Assembly: GCA_009731375.1 (NCBI GenBank)
Contig: BJOX01000341.1
Location: 258,809-279,163 of the forward strand
Length of the DNA stretch: 20,355 nucleotides
Direction: 5' to 3'
Source of the DNA: Paulinella micropora
Taxonomy: Eukaryota > Cercozoa > Imbricatea > Euglyphida
Shown here: positions 8,545 to 16,430 of the stretch, one piece after another
How positions within the stretch are numbered: position 1 is the stretch's first letter
Layout: every line of letters begins with the position of its first letter
Program-made: the position numbers and the translations under genes
The notes under the pieces: generated by a model
What the model saw: the letters and a program-made list of their open reading frames with translations, nothing else
Told to the model about the DNA's origin: nothing
The model's database searches: none

Positions 8545-8856
8545 NNNNNNNNNNNNNNNNNNNNNNNNNNNNNNNNNNNNNNNNNNNNNNNNNNNNNNNN
8601 NNNNNNNNNNNNNNNNNNNNNNNNNNNNNNNNNNNNNNNNNNNNNNNNNNNNNNNNNNNNNNNNNNNNNNNNNNNNNNNNNNNNNNNNNNNNNNNNNNNN
8701 NNNNNNNNNNNNNNNNNNNNNNNNNNNNNNNNNNNNNNNNNNNNNNNNNNNNNNNNNNNNNNNNNNNNNNNNNNNNNNNNNNNNNNNNNNNNNNNNNNNN
8801 NNNNNNNNNNNNNNNNNNNNNNNNNNNNNNNNNNNNNNNNNNNNNNNNNNNNNNNN
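8545..8856. other. Assembly gap (312 N)
   Basis: Run of N bounded by poly-C on both sides, which suggests sequencing or assembly failure in a homopolymer. Confidence 0.99.
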
Positions 8857-8890
8857 CCCCCCCCCCCCCCCCGGGGGGGGGGGGGGGGGG
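8857..8890. repeat. C16-G18 homopolymer junction
   Basis: Sixteen C followed directly by eighteen G, a perfect self-complementary block at the right edge of the gap. It may be real but is more likely a misjoin of two reads ending in the same homopolymer in opposite orientation. Confidence 0.85.
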
Positions 8891-8994
8891 CTACCCCTCA
8901 GCTCATATACCTCTTTTCTTCATTTTTTTACACACTCCAATACCCCAGGGTATCATATGGAGGGGTACCGTTTGGTTGAGCGGTGTATCCGACC

Positions 8995-9530
8995 CTTAGT
9001 TTATGGTCGGATGCTGCCCACAAAGTCTGTAAAAAGACCGGAAAGTCACGAGTCTAGAACAGCCTACCGGCGGTTACTTGGTGTTATGGGGAGGTGACCC
9101 AGTAGCTTGGCCTGCTATCGAAACGCTACTAGATCTAGGATAGCACTAAGCGGCTTTAATGATGCGGAGATTTTTGCAGCAGTAGAGTGCGTACGCCGGG
9201 AAGGATTAGCCCTAAGGCATATACGGAGGAATTAAATATAGCACAGCCTCGGACGGGACCAATAGAACTATTTGAGGATAATGCGCAGACTATCATGAGT
9301 CTTGCAGCAGAGAGAGGAAGGACTCATGATCACTGTCACGCACCAAGCATCTTCCTTTAGAATAACACTTCATATATCATGCACAGCGTGACAAAGAAAT
9401 TAAGTTCGTAAAGGTAGGCACTAAAAAGCAAATCATGAGCGGACAATATTATCAACTAAACACGTGCCTAAGGACTAATTTGCTGAGTACGTAGTCAGAA
9501 GTAAGTTCATGGTTAAGTTAGAGGGATGAG
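8995..9530 (+). pseudogene. Ty1/copia pol relic (RNase H end)
   Basis: Several plus-strand frames, read in order, give the C-terminal landmarks of copia-type RNase H: CKKTGKSR then TAYRRLLGVMG, GDPVAWPA, LSGFNDAEIFAAVECVRREG, GPIELFEDNAQTIMSLA, RTKHLPLE, HFIYHAQRDKEIKFVKVGTK then KQI, and TKHVPKD then FAEYVVRSKF. The canonical order in intact elements is K(T/S)RS(T/S)GY, G(G/A)PVSW, AEY.A..EA..E, (I/L)..DNQ.AI, RTKHI(D), HFIRE....I.L.YV.T..Q.AD and TKPL....F, and this copy keeps it. At least four frame changes and several stops show it is long dead. The RNase H catalytic Asp of the DNQ-like motif (FEDNAQ) is still readable. The 5' part of pol lies in or beyond the N gap. Confidence 0.8.
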
Positions 9531-9607
9531 CAATTTGTTTTGAAAATTCTCAACTTGAATTTCCGCTAAGTCCACTCACTATGTCATGTGGCCGTGTGAG
9601 TTGTATC

Positions 9608-9734
9608 TTTTTTTTCTTTGCCGACGCTATCTCAAGCAGACAGTCCGCCCGAGCAATAGAATTGGCTTCGACCCGGTGACTTCAATTCGAGCGCTGTGGA
9701 GCGTAGAGGCTTTTACTCAATCGACCACACCGGC
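9608..9734 (-). mobile_element. tRNA-derived SINE-like unit
   Basis: Read on the minus strand, the unit starts GCCGGTGTGGTCGATTGAGT. The A-box-like TGGTCGATTGAG is at 9727-9716 and a B-box-like GGGTCGAAGCC at 9674-9664, one base off the usual GGTTCGANNCC. The A box starts 8 bases from the 5' end and the B box 61 bases from it, as in long-variable-arm (Leu/Ser class) tRNAs. The head is followed by a short unrelated body (GCTCGGGCGGACTGTCTGCT and on) and an A-rich tail (AAAGAAAAAAAAG). Head, body and A tail are the plan of a pol III SINE mobilised by LINE machinery. Cloverleaf pairing in the anticodon arm is poor, so it is not a working tRNA. No target-site duplication was found. CTTTGCCG at 9616-9623 and CGGCAAAG at 9731-9738 form an 8-base inverted repeat around the unit. 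Confidence 0.6.
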
Positions 9735-10173
9735 AAAGAGCGGGACTCCGATTTAGAGACCATCAGCTGACTTGATCTACCGTATTGATCGCATCGGGAC
9801 CATCATGGCGAACTCATGGCCTTCGTGGCTGTTTGATCCGCCGCATGATCGAAGTTATACTAATTTTAATGTCCCTGCGGTCTCATTTAAGTAATCGTAA
9901 TTTTATTGTGTATTTACGCTAACTAATACTAAGGCTATATACCAAGAATTTGGGTCGATTTGATCATCTCTCATATTTATACGTACGTAATTATTGTTAC
10001 CAGCAACGCAGTGGACCAAGAGACACCGACTTAACAGATTTTACCGGATCGAGATGCTCACAAGTGAGCGACGATTTGTGACACTTTACGTTTTAAGTCG
10101 CGTATGCGCCCACTCGCCGACGCCGTAGTCCGCCGCCAGGGTCATGTAACCACATTTGCTCCGCGCGCTCCAC
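9735..10173. other. Anonymous DNA, nothing recognised
   Basis: No frame, repeat or RNA gene stands out. 9900-10000 is AT-rich, and GC content rises from about 10085. Confidence 0.5.
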
Positions 10174-10443
10174 CTATCTCCGCTCCGAGTCCGAGCTTGA
10201 GCCGCTGTCGATGTCGCTGTCCGCCCCACGGCCTTCCCCTTGGTCGTCGTTTGTCTTTCCCACGCGCCGCAGGTCCCCAGCCTTCAGAAAATACATTGGC
10301 CCCTTGACTGGGCCCAACTTGTTTTTTGCTTTCACTGCCTTTCCCTTCTTTTTCTTACTCCTGCATTTTGAGCGCTTCTTTTCAACTAAAGGTTTGGGCG
10401 GGCTAAGACTGATTGGCTCCCCAATTTGAAAGCCAAAATTATT
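10174..10443 (-). CDS. Exon-like frame, Lys-rich then Ser/Asp-rich
   Basis: Minus-strand frame open from just after TGA (10444-10446) to TAG at 10174-10176, 89 codons without an initial Met. It reads IGEPISLSPPKPLVEKKRSK, then a Lys-rich run with KKKKGKAVKAKNKLGPVKGP, MYFLKAGDLRRVGKTNDD, and an acidic Ser end (SDIDSGSSSDSERR). The basic segment followed by an acidic Ser/Asp C-terminus looks like a real disordered tail, of the kind seen in nucleic-acid-binding or gag-like proteins. There is no ATG near the start, so if real it is a last exon or a broken gene. Local GC is above that of the flanks. Family unknown. Confidence 0.35.
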   Translation of the reverse strand, partial: NNFGFQIGEPISLSPPKPLVEKKRSKCRSKKKKGKAVKAKNKLGPVKGPMYFLKAGDLRRVGKTNDDQGEGRGADSDIDSGSSSDSERR

Positions 10444-10504
10444 TCACGTTGAAATGCCTTGAACGGGGTTCTCCGGTCTTTTCTGTGCCTCTAAGAATGC
10501 TGAA

Positions 10505-10995
10505 ACTCATTGAGGGCTTACTGTCCTTTTTGTTTTTTTGGTAGTAGTGGTAGCAGACCAGATGATGAGCTGTCCTCTTTGCCCTCCCGACGCCTGTCAC
10601 CTAACGAAACGGAGACAGGTATCGAATGATACGTTTCAAAACCAGAGGTTTGCCAAAGCTTCCCTTTTTATGTGTCAATTTAGGAATGAGACAAACCCCT
10701 TTTGTCGACAGTCGCCTCCCAGTCGGCGATGGTCTCCTCCTTCAGCTAGTTTGCAGTGCCAGAGTTAGGCGCTGGCAAGGCACATAACCCAATCTAGGAA
10801 GAGAGGGTCGGACTTCCATTTCTTAGAGATATAGAATCATTAGTAAGCACGCCACTGAGCGCCACACCCGAAACCGCCAAAGCTTTGAATTCACCGTAAC
10901 ACTTAGAATGAGATATATGGGAAGAATAGGTATTTGTCCTTGGGGTGGACCTGTATGACTAAATACATTATTAATAAGATTCCTCCATTGTTACT
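10505..10995 (+). repeat. Left arm of a large diverged inverted repeat
   Basis: The reverse complement of 11700-12141 aligns here. The core (10787-10965) is strongest: CAATCTAGGAAGAGAGGGTC at 10790-10809 is exact in both arms, followed by TTAGAGATATAG, GAGCGCCAC, AATTCACCGT.ACACTTAGA, TTGTCCTTGGGGTGG and TATGACTAAATA in the same order. Outward, weaker matches continue to about 10507 (CATTGAGG, TTTTTG, TAGTAGT, GAGCTG). No gene is supported inside. Confidence 0.8.
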
Positions 10996-11699
10996 TTTTA
11001 CAAATTGTAAGCACTGTTTTAATAGAATACTTGCCACTCGTAGAGCTGAGTGGGAAGCAGTACTCTGCGGTTCGCCGGGTGACTCCGTTAGAAGGGACGC
11101 AATGCACGATCAACACTTTAATCCGCTAGCAGATTCACTGACGCTCATTGACTAACCAGACAGAGAACAAACTAGCAAGACTCCGCAGTTAAGACTTTAA
11201 GTGCTGCTCAATGGTTCGGATCTTATGCGCAATTCCTAAAACGTCCGTTACACATAATTGAATTGAGCTATAAAAACAGCCACTGAGTAAACTTAAGTGT
11301 CACAGTATATAGTGTGATTCAACCCTTCAACGCTCCCCCTTAGGTCAATGCCAATAGTGCGATTAACGCGTAACGCTCGATATCAGATAGAGTGAGTCGA
11401 TTACGACTTAGTATATATAAAATAAATCACACAAGGAGCAGGGGAGCTAAGCGCTCAAGGCCTCAACTTGCCAAGGCAGCGGGGCAGTCTCCGCACCCGG
11501 CGACCGACTTTTACGTGACAGTTCAAGTTAGTAATTTGCTGCGTGACACAAAGTTCGTTTAGGTCAGTGTAATATATACATATATATATATATATATAAG
11601 GACGGCTCCGTTAATTTCTGGATATGGTTACAAATATTTACCATCATATCTGTGAGGTTAGTGGCATAGTTGAAGGTAGGTGGGGCCGTTATACCTAAA
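10996..11699. other. Spacer between the inverted-repeat arms
   Basis: About 700 bases with no supportable gene. It contains an (AT)n run at about 11572-11599, a TATATATAAAATAAA stretch near 11411, and AGCTATAAAAACAGCC near 11268, a TATA-like site on the plus strand. No terminal motifs of a known transposon were seen at its ends. Confidence 0.5.
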
Positions 11700-12141
11700 T
11701 AGGGGAAGCAATCTAGGATTTACTATTTAGTCATACCGGCCCGGCCCACCCCAAGGACAATTACCTATTTTACTCATATCACTCTAAGTGTAACGGTGAA
11801 TTTAAGCTTGGGCGGTTTGGGCCCCGGTTGAGTGGCGCTTAGTGACGTGTTCATTACTACGAGTCCTATATCTCTAACAAAGTGAAGTCAGACCCTCTCT
11901 TCCTAGATTGAGTAAAGGTGAGGTAAGGTCCGTGAGTGACCGGTTCATACCTATTCAATGATTCATGAAAGAATCGGAAAAGCATCCGTCGTGTTGTCAG
12001 TCACCGGGGTGCGATTTGCCGGAGCCACTGTGATACACATGCTTAACGCCAGGTGTTGTAAAAGTATGTTCCGAGCAGCCTACTTACATGCTGCTTTCTT
12101 TTCAGCTCTACTACTATACAAAAAGCAAGTGTTCTTCATTG
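11700..12141 (-). repeat. Right arm of a large diverged inverted repeat
   Basis: Inverted partner of 10505-10995. Core 11724-11913; GACCCTCTCTTCCTAGATTG at 11891-11910 is the exact reverse complement of 10790-10809. The arm also holds hairpin-forming patches such as ATGGTTACAAATATTTACCA near 11625-11645. Confidence 0.8.
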
Positions 12142-12246
12142 ATAGTATTAAAACTCTTGAAGTATGATGTACAGAAGAATGATTTTAATTATTATACCTC
12201 GTCCACAGAAACGGACGACTGAAACGAATGGTAGGAATTAAGACCG

Positions 12247-12322
12247 GAACAATAACTGGACCCGCTTTGTGGGGGCAGATATACCCACTCGGTCCACAAA
12301 GCTGGATCAGCATTGATTGTTC
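12247..12322. repeat. Long imperfect hairpin
   Basis: Nested complementary pairs: GAACAAT 12247-12253 with ATTGTTC 12316-12322, and GCTTTGTGG 12264-12272 with CCACAAAGC 12294-12302. An alternative pairing uses TGGACC with GGTCCA and GTGGG with CCCAC. No T run follows, so it is not a simple terminator. It may be a short foldback element or RNA structure. Confidence 0.6.
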
Positions 12323-13264
12323 TGATACGGGATCTAACCGCATAACCCGGTTAAGTACATGGAGATATTAGTTACTACTCCTGTTACCAACCTATTACCT
12401 AACACTCCCCCTGATTACTTTAGATTAGGTACAAACTGTGACATAATTATTATTAAATATAATCCTTCAAGTCTGTGGAAATATGTATTAGATAAAAATG
12501 ATGAAAAAGTAAATTATTATCACACCTATCGACTATCCACTCCCTCACGCTCTAGTAGAAGTGGATACATCGGCTCCGCTAACAGGGTTGTCCCATTCGA
12601 AGCTATGCCCCGGCCCATAGTATAGATACGCGTGGCTCGCGTACCTTAATCCAATATTAGTAGTTTGAAGTCGGTAGTAGAGCTCTCGCACTTCTCAAGT
12701 GCTATCCCTTAGCTAATATTAAACTGCTCTCCCAGGAACTTGAATTACTTCTAACTTATTAGTAACAAAGGGAGACTCTAACTTGTTACAGCGATATAAT
12801 ATTATATGTACCGCAAATTACGACGACTATCGGTTGACAAATATGAATCGATCCCAAATAAACAGAAATTAGAAATATATATGCACTAAATGAAACCATA
12901 GCATATAAAGTATAATCATCATGCAAAATTTATATATAAAAAATGAAATGACAGACGCGTTCGTGCTCAATATTTCACACTTGAAAGATAACGAAATATT
13001 GAGCAGAATGCAGCGTGGTGAGCATTGTCAGGTTCCTTGCAATGTTGACAAAACATAAAACATCAAATGAGCGTAAATTTTGCGTTAAGTCAGCAACCCC
13101 GTGATAAACCCGTCTGCACATGCCAGTACAATCTCACAAAATGAAGAACTCACTGAAATAATAATGGTGCAGAGTGAAGTGATTGCACGGTGGACTTTGC
13201 ATTACCGCCGGCATGAAGCGCTGCAGTTTTGCTTTCTCTATCGGAAATAGATAGAATAAAAGCA
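12323..13264. other. AT-rich anonymous DNA with small hairpins
   Basis: No gene supported; a plus frame at 12359-12625 has no recognisable domain. Perfect short hairpins occur: TACGCG/CGCGTA at 12627-12643, GCACTT/AAGTGC near 12688-12702, GTAACAA/TTGTTAC near 12762-12788, and a 12-base stem at 12965-13004. Confidence 0.5.
12965..13004. repeat. Perfect 12-base-stem hairpin
   Basis: GCTCAATATTTC (12965-12976) and GAAATATTGAGC (12993-13004) are exact inverted copies around a 16-base loop. No coding frame crosses it convincingly. Confidence 0.8.
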
Positions 13265-13855
13265 NNNNNNNNNNNNNNNNNNNNNNNNNNNNNNNNNNNN
13301 NNNNNNNNNNNNNNNNNNNNNNNNNNNNNNNNNNNNNNNNNNNNNNNNNNNNNNNNNNNNNNNNNNNNNNNNNNNNNNNNNNNNNNNNNNNNNNNNNNNN
13401 NNNNNNNNNNNNNNNNNNNNNNNNNNNNNNNNNNNNNNNNNNNNNNNNNNNNNNNNNNNNNNNNNNNNNNNNNNNNNNNNNNNNNNNNNNNNNNNNNNNN
13501 NNNNNNNNNNNNNNNNNNNNNNNNNNNNNNNNNNNNNNNNNNNNNNNNNNNNNNNNNNNNNNNNNNNNNNNNNNNNNNNNNNNNNNNNNNNNNNNNNNNN
13601 NNNNNNNNNNNNNNNNNNNNNNNNNNNNNNNNNNNNNNNNNNNNNNNNNNNNNNNNNNNNNNNNNNNNNNNNNNNNNNNNNNNNNNNNNNNNNNNNNNNN
13701 NNNNNNNNNNNNNNNNNNNNNNNNNNNNNNNNNNNNNNNNNNNNNNNNNNNNNNNNNNNNNNNNNNNNNNNNNNNNNNNNNNNNNNNNNNNNNNNNNNNN
13801 NNNNNNNNNNNNNNNNNNNNNNNNNNNNNNNNNNNNNNNNNNNNNNNNNNNNNNN
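13265..13855. other. Assembly gap (591 N)
   Basis: Run of N, entered from unique sequence on the left and leaving into (GA)n on the right, so the unresolved part is probably microsatellite. Confidence 0.99.
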
Positions 13856-13894
<39 letters not shown>

Positions 13895-14005
13895 AGAGAG
13901 AGAGAGCGAGTGAGTGTGTGTGTGAGAGAGAAAGAGAGAGAGAGAGAGAGCGAGTGTGTGTGTGTGTGAGAGAGAGAGAGAGCGAGTGAGAGAGAGACAG
14001 AGAGA

Positions 14006-14043
<38 letters not shown>

Positions 14044-14079
14044 CACAGAGACAGAGAGAGCGAGTGAGAGAGAGAGGGC

Positions 14080-14114
<35 letters not shown>

Positions 14115-14148
14115 CGAGCGAGTGAGAGAGAGAGAGAGATCGAGAGGG

Positions 14149-14201
<53 letters not shown>

Positions 14202-14492
14202 CAGAGAGAGAGAGAGAGAAGAGAGGAGAGAGAGAAGAGAGAGAGAGAGAGAAAGCAACAACAACAACAACAGCAGCAACAACGACAACAATAAAAACAA
14301 AAACAAAACAACAACAAAAGCAAAAACAAAAACAAAAACAAGAGAGAGAGAGAGAGAGATCGAGAGAAGAGAGAGAGAGAGATGAGAGAGATCGAGAGAG
14401 AAGAGAGAGAGTATATATGTTTTTAATAATAGAGTATATGTTTTTTATCATATATATAGAGGGAGAAAGAGGAGAGAGAGAGAGAGAGAGAG

Positions 14493-14493
<1 letters not shown>
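13856..14493 (+). repeat. (GA)n-rich purine tract with (CAA)n/(AAAAC)n inset
   Basis: Nearly pure purine on the plus strand from 13856 to 14410, with GAGTGTGTGT, GACA and GATC interruptions. A CAA/CAG then AAAAC block sits at about 14256-14340. An AT-rich break at 14411-14460 precedes a last GA block to 14493. Confidence 0.95.
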
Positions 14494-14546
<53 letters not shown>

Positions 14547-14583
14547 GTAGGTAGGTAGGTAGATGAGTAGGTAGGTAGGTAGG

Positions 14584-14636
<53 letters not shown>

Positions 14637-14699
14637 GGATGGATGGATGGATGGATGAATGGATGAATGGATGGATGGATGGATAGATAGATAGATAGT

Positions 14700-14767
<68 letters not shown>

Positions 14768-14846
14768 AAGATAGGTAGGTGGGTAGATAGATGAGTAGGT
14801 AGGTAGGTAGGTAGGTAGATAGATAGATAGATAGATAGACAGATAT

Positions 14847-14896
<50 letters not shown>

Positions 14897-15030
14897 GGGT
14901 AGGATAGGATAGGATAGGATAGGATAGGTACGTAGGTAGGTACGTAGTAGAGAGAAGGAAGGTGTGTACCTAGGTAGAGAGAAGGCGTGTGTGTGTATGT
15001 GCGTAAGATAGATATAGATAGATAGATAGA
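14494..15030 (+). repeat. (GATA)n with GGTA, GGAT and GGATA blocks
   Basis: GATA repeats from 14494 to about 14896, interrupted by GGTA blocks (about 14547-14585 and 14773-14818) and GGAT blocks (about 14635-14682). A GGATA pentanucleotide run follows at about 14901-14929, then GTAGGTAC variants and a last GATA run near 15007-15031. Confidence 0.95.
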
Positions 15031-15388
15031 TGAGATATCGACTAATGTCAGAAAAAGGGAGCTTCTGATTTCGTCAACCAAGGAAGTCTGTGGGTAAAGT
15101 ATTAACCCGATGCCCAGCTAAGCCGTGATGTTTGCACGGAAGGGACTGATACAGGCGATACCAAAGCTCCCTAGTACCAGGCGGGGCCAGGGCTCGTTCC
15201 ATAAGCGCCCCTTGCAGAACGAGCTCCCACCTCCATTACAGAGGACCCAGTAAGCAGATGGAGTTTCGAGACTGTTCGACAGTCTAGTATAAACCGACAG
15301 AGCACTGTGGGTTTTATTCCGGGCTCAACAAGCGAGAAAGGGCACCCTGAGGGAACAGGATTGTGCTTCTCGTCGCTATTTCGGCATG
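15031..15388. other. Unique DNA with two strong hairpins, no gene seen
   Basis: No supportable frame. Inverted repeats: GCTCGTTC 15192-15199 with GAACGAGC 15217-15224 (17-base loop), and AGACTGT 15269-15275 with ACAGTCT 15279-15285 (loop TCG). The stretch is GC-richer than its surroundings and ends at a T run. It does not match an rRNA or tRNA that I recognise. Confidence 0.5.
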
Positions 15389-15416
15389 TTTTTTTTTTTT
15401 TTTTTTTTTTTTTTTT
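15389..15416 (+). repeat. Poly-T tract (28)
   Basis: Uninterrupted T run between unique DNA on the left and AT-rich DNA on the right. On the minus strand it is an A run, which could be the tail of a retroposed sequence lying at higher coordinates, but I see no matching body. Confidence 0.85.
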
Positions 15417-15750
15417 CTCCCGAGTCCAGTAATATTAAAAATATTAATAATAAGCATTAATTAATATTAATATTATACATCATGAACAGGTCACTTGAAT
15501 ATTAGGTTTCAATCATTATTAATGAATCCGGCATCAATCTGCTGAAATCCTTGCCACGGTATAATTCGAGTGAAATCTGGCAGTGGGCAAAACAAAGACG
15601 TCCGAGAGGTGTTCAGTGAGATGGGTTGAGATGTCGGTTTCGTCCGCTGTCGCCGACCGTCCCTTCCGGAACCGTTTTTTTGCATGACGGTCGACATCAC
15701 GACACACACAGACACACGCACACACACACACACGGTGGCACACACAAAGA
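15417..15750. other. AT-rich patch, unique DNA and (CA)n
   Basis: 15430-15480 is rich in ATTAATATT. 15500-15700 is unique, with short open frames on both strands that show no domain. 15703-15733 is (CA)n with GA interruptions leading into the hairpin array. Confidence 0.5.
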
Positions 15751-15900
15751 CATCGAAATACAGCAACGATGGTGCTGTATGCCACGGTCACGAGACACAC
15801 ATACACACAATGTCATACAGCAACGATGGTGCTGCATGTCACTGGCAACATCACGACACACACATAGACATACAGCAACGATGGTGCTGTATGTCACGAG
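15751..15900 (+). repeat. Three-unit array of a 25-base hairpin
   Basis: ATACAGCAACGATGGTGCTG followed by TATG, or a one-base variant, occurs at 15758, 15815 and 15870 (spacing 57 and 55). Each unit is a hairpin: TACAGCA pairs with TGCTGTA around the loop ACGATGG. In the third unit the stem extends to 11 bases (GACATACAGCA/TGCTGTATGTC). The spacers are CA-rich (CACGAGACACACA type) and more variable than the hairpins. Confidence 0.9.
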
Positions 15901-16430
15901 ACTGTTACAATCCCCGAAGATAGCTTAATAAAAAGTCGGTAATACAACCAGACACAAATCCCCAAAAGAGAATGATGTCTCGTTATATTAGCTCAGCGAA
16001 GCCGAAAAGAAAACGGCAACAGACCAAGGTTAAAATGGCATTAGGTCAAATCCGGCCAAACGATATTGAAAATAATGTGAAAAAACTAGGTGCACCTGAC
16101 ACCAGAAAAAGGGTACTTTTTACCGGCTATCCGGGGGGATGCCTACAGTACCCCTTCCCGTTTTTATGACGGAAATATGCAATATTTTCGTCATATAATT
16201 GCTGATTTCTTTTCTGCACAAACGCTACGGGGTGTCGCAACTAAGTGCATTAACCCACGGATAGACGGTGCAGTGGATATATAAAACGCATACGCCAGAC
16301 ACGAGTCAACTATAAATCTCCAGCCTCGTTTTTGTAAATAAAAACTCCTCCTTCCACACTTGTTCTCCCCCGTAACTTAATTCTGAGGCAGTATGTCAAG
16401 AACAAATAGTATTACTATTGCAATAAAAGC
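15898..16430 (+). repeat. Dispersed repeat, copy B (LTR-like candidate)
   Basis: Second copy of the element at 721-1244. Shared landmarks here are GATAGCTTAATAAAAAGTCG near 15919, ATGATGTCTCG at 15972-15982, CTTTTTACCGG with a following G run and CAGTACCCC near 16117-16156, GATTTCTTTTCTG near 16203, TATATAAAA at 16278-16286 and GCAGTATGTC near 16388. On the minus strand the left edge reads GGGGATTGTAACA, which could be a CA-ended LTR terminus. It lies about 500 bases past the stop of the minus-strand gypsy pol, where a 3' LTR belongs. Confidence 0.75.

Noticed and set aside
9608-9734. Functional tRNA gene
   Set aside because: The A and B boxes are recognisable but the B box is altered and the anticodon arm does not fold normally; the added body and A tail point to a SINE.
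10538-10768. 76-codon plus-strand frame rich in Cys, Pro and Ser
   Set aside because: It lies inside the diverged inverted-repeat arm, is not preserved in the partner arm, and has no recognisable motif.
13134-15081. Very long minus-strand frames across GATA and GA repeats and the N gap
   Set aside because: They consist of microsatellite translation plus undefined residues through 591 N; there is no independent coding evidence.
15509-15806. Minus-strand frames over the (CA)n and hairpin array
   Set aside because: Half of each frame is repeat translation (CVCVCV); the remaining unique part has no domain or conserved start.
15751-15900. CRISPR-like array
   Set aside because: Only three units, CA-rich microsatellite spacers, a eukaryotic context and no cas genes; a palindromic repeat array describes it better.
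721-16430. Repeats A and B as the two LTRs of one 15 kb element
   Set aside because: The interior holds unrelated elements in both orientations, several gaps and host-like genes, and the copies are too diverged for a young pair.
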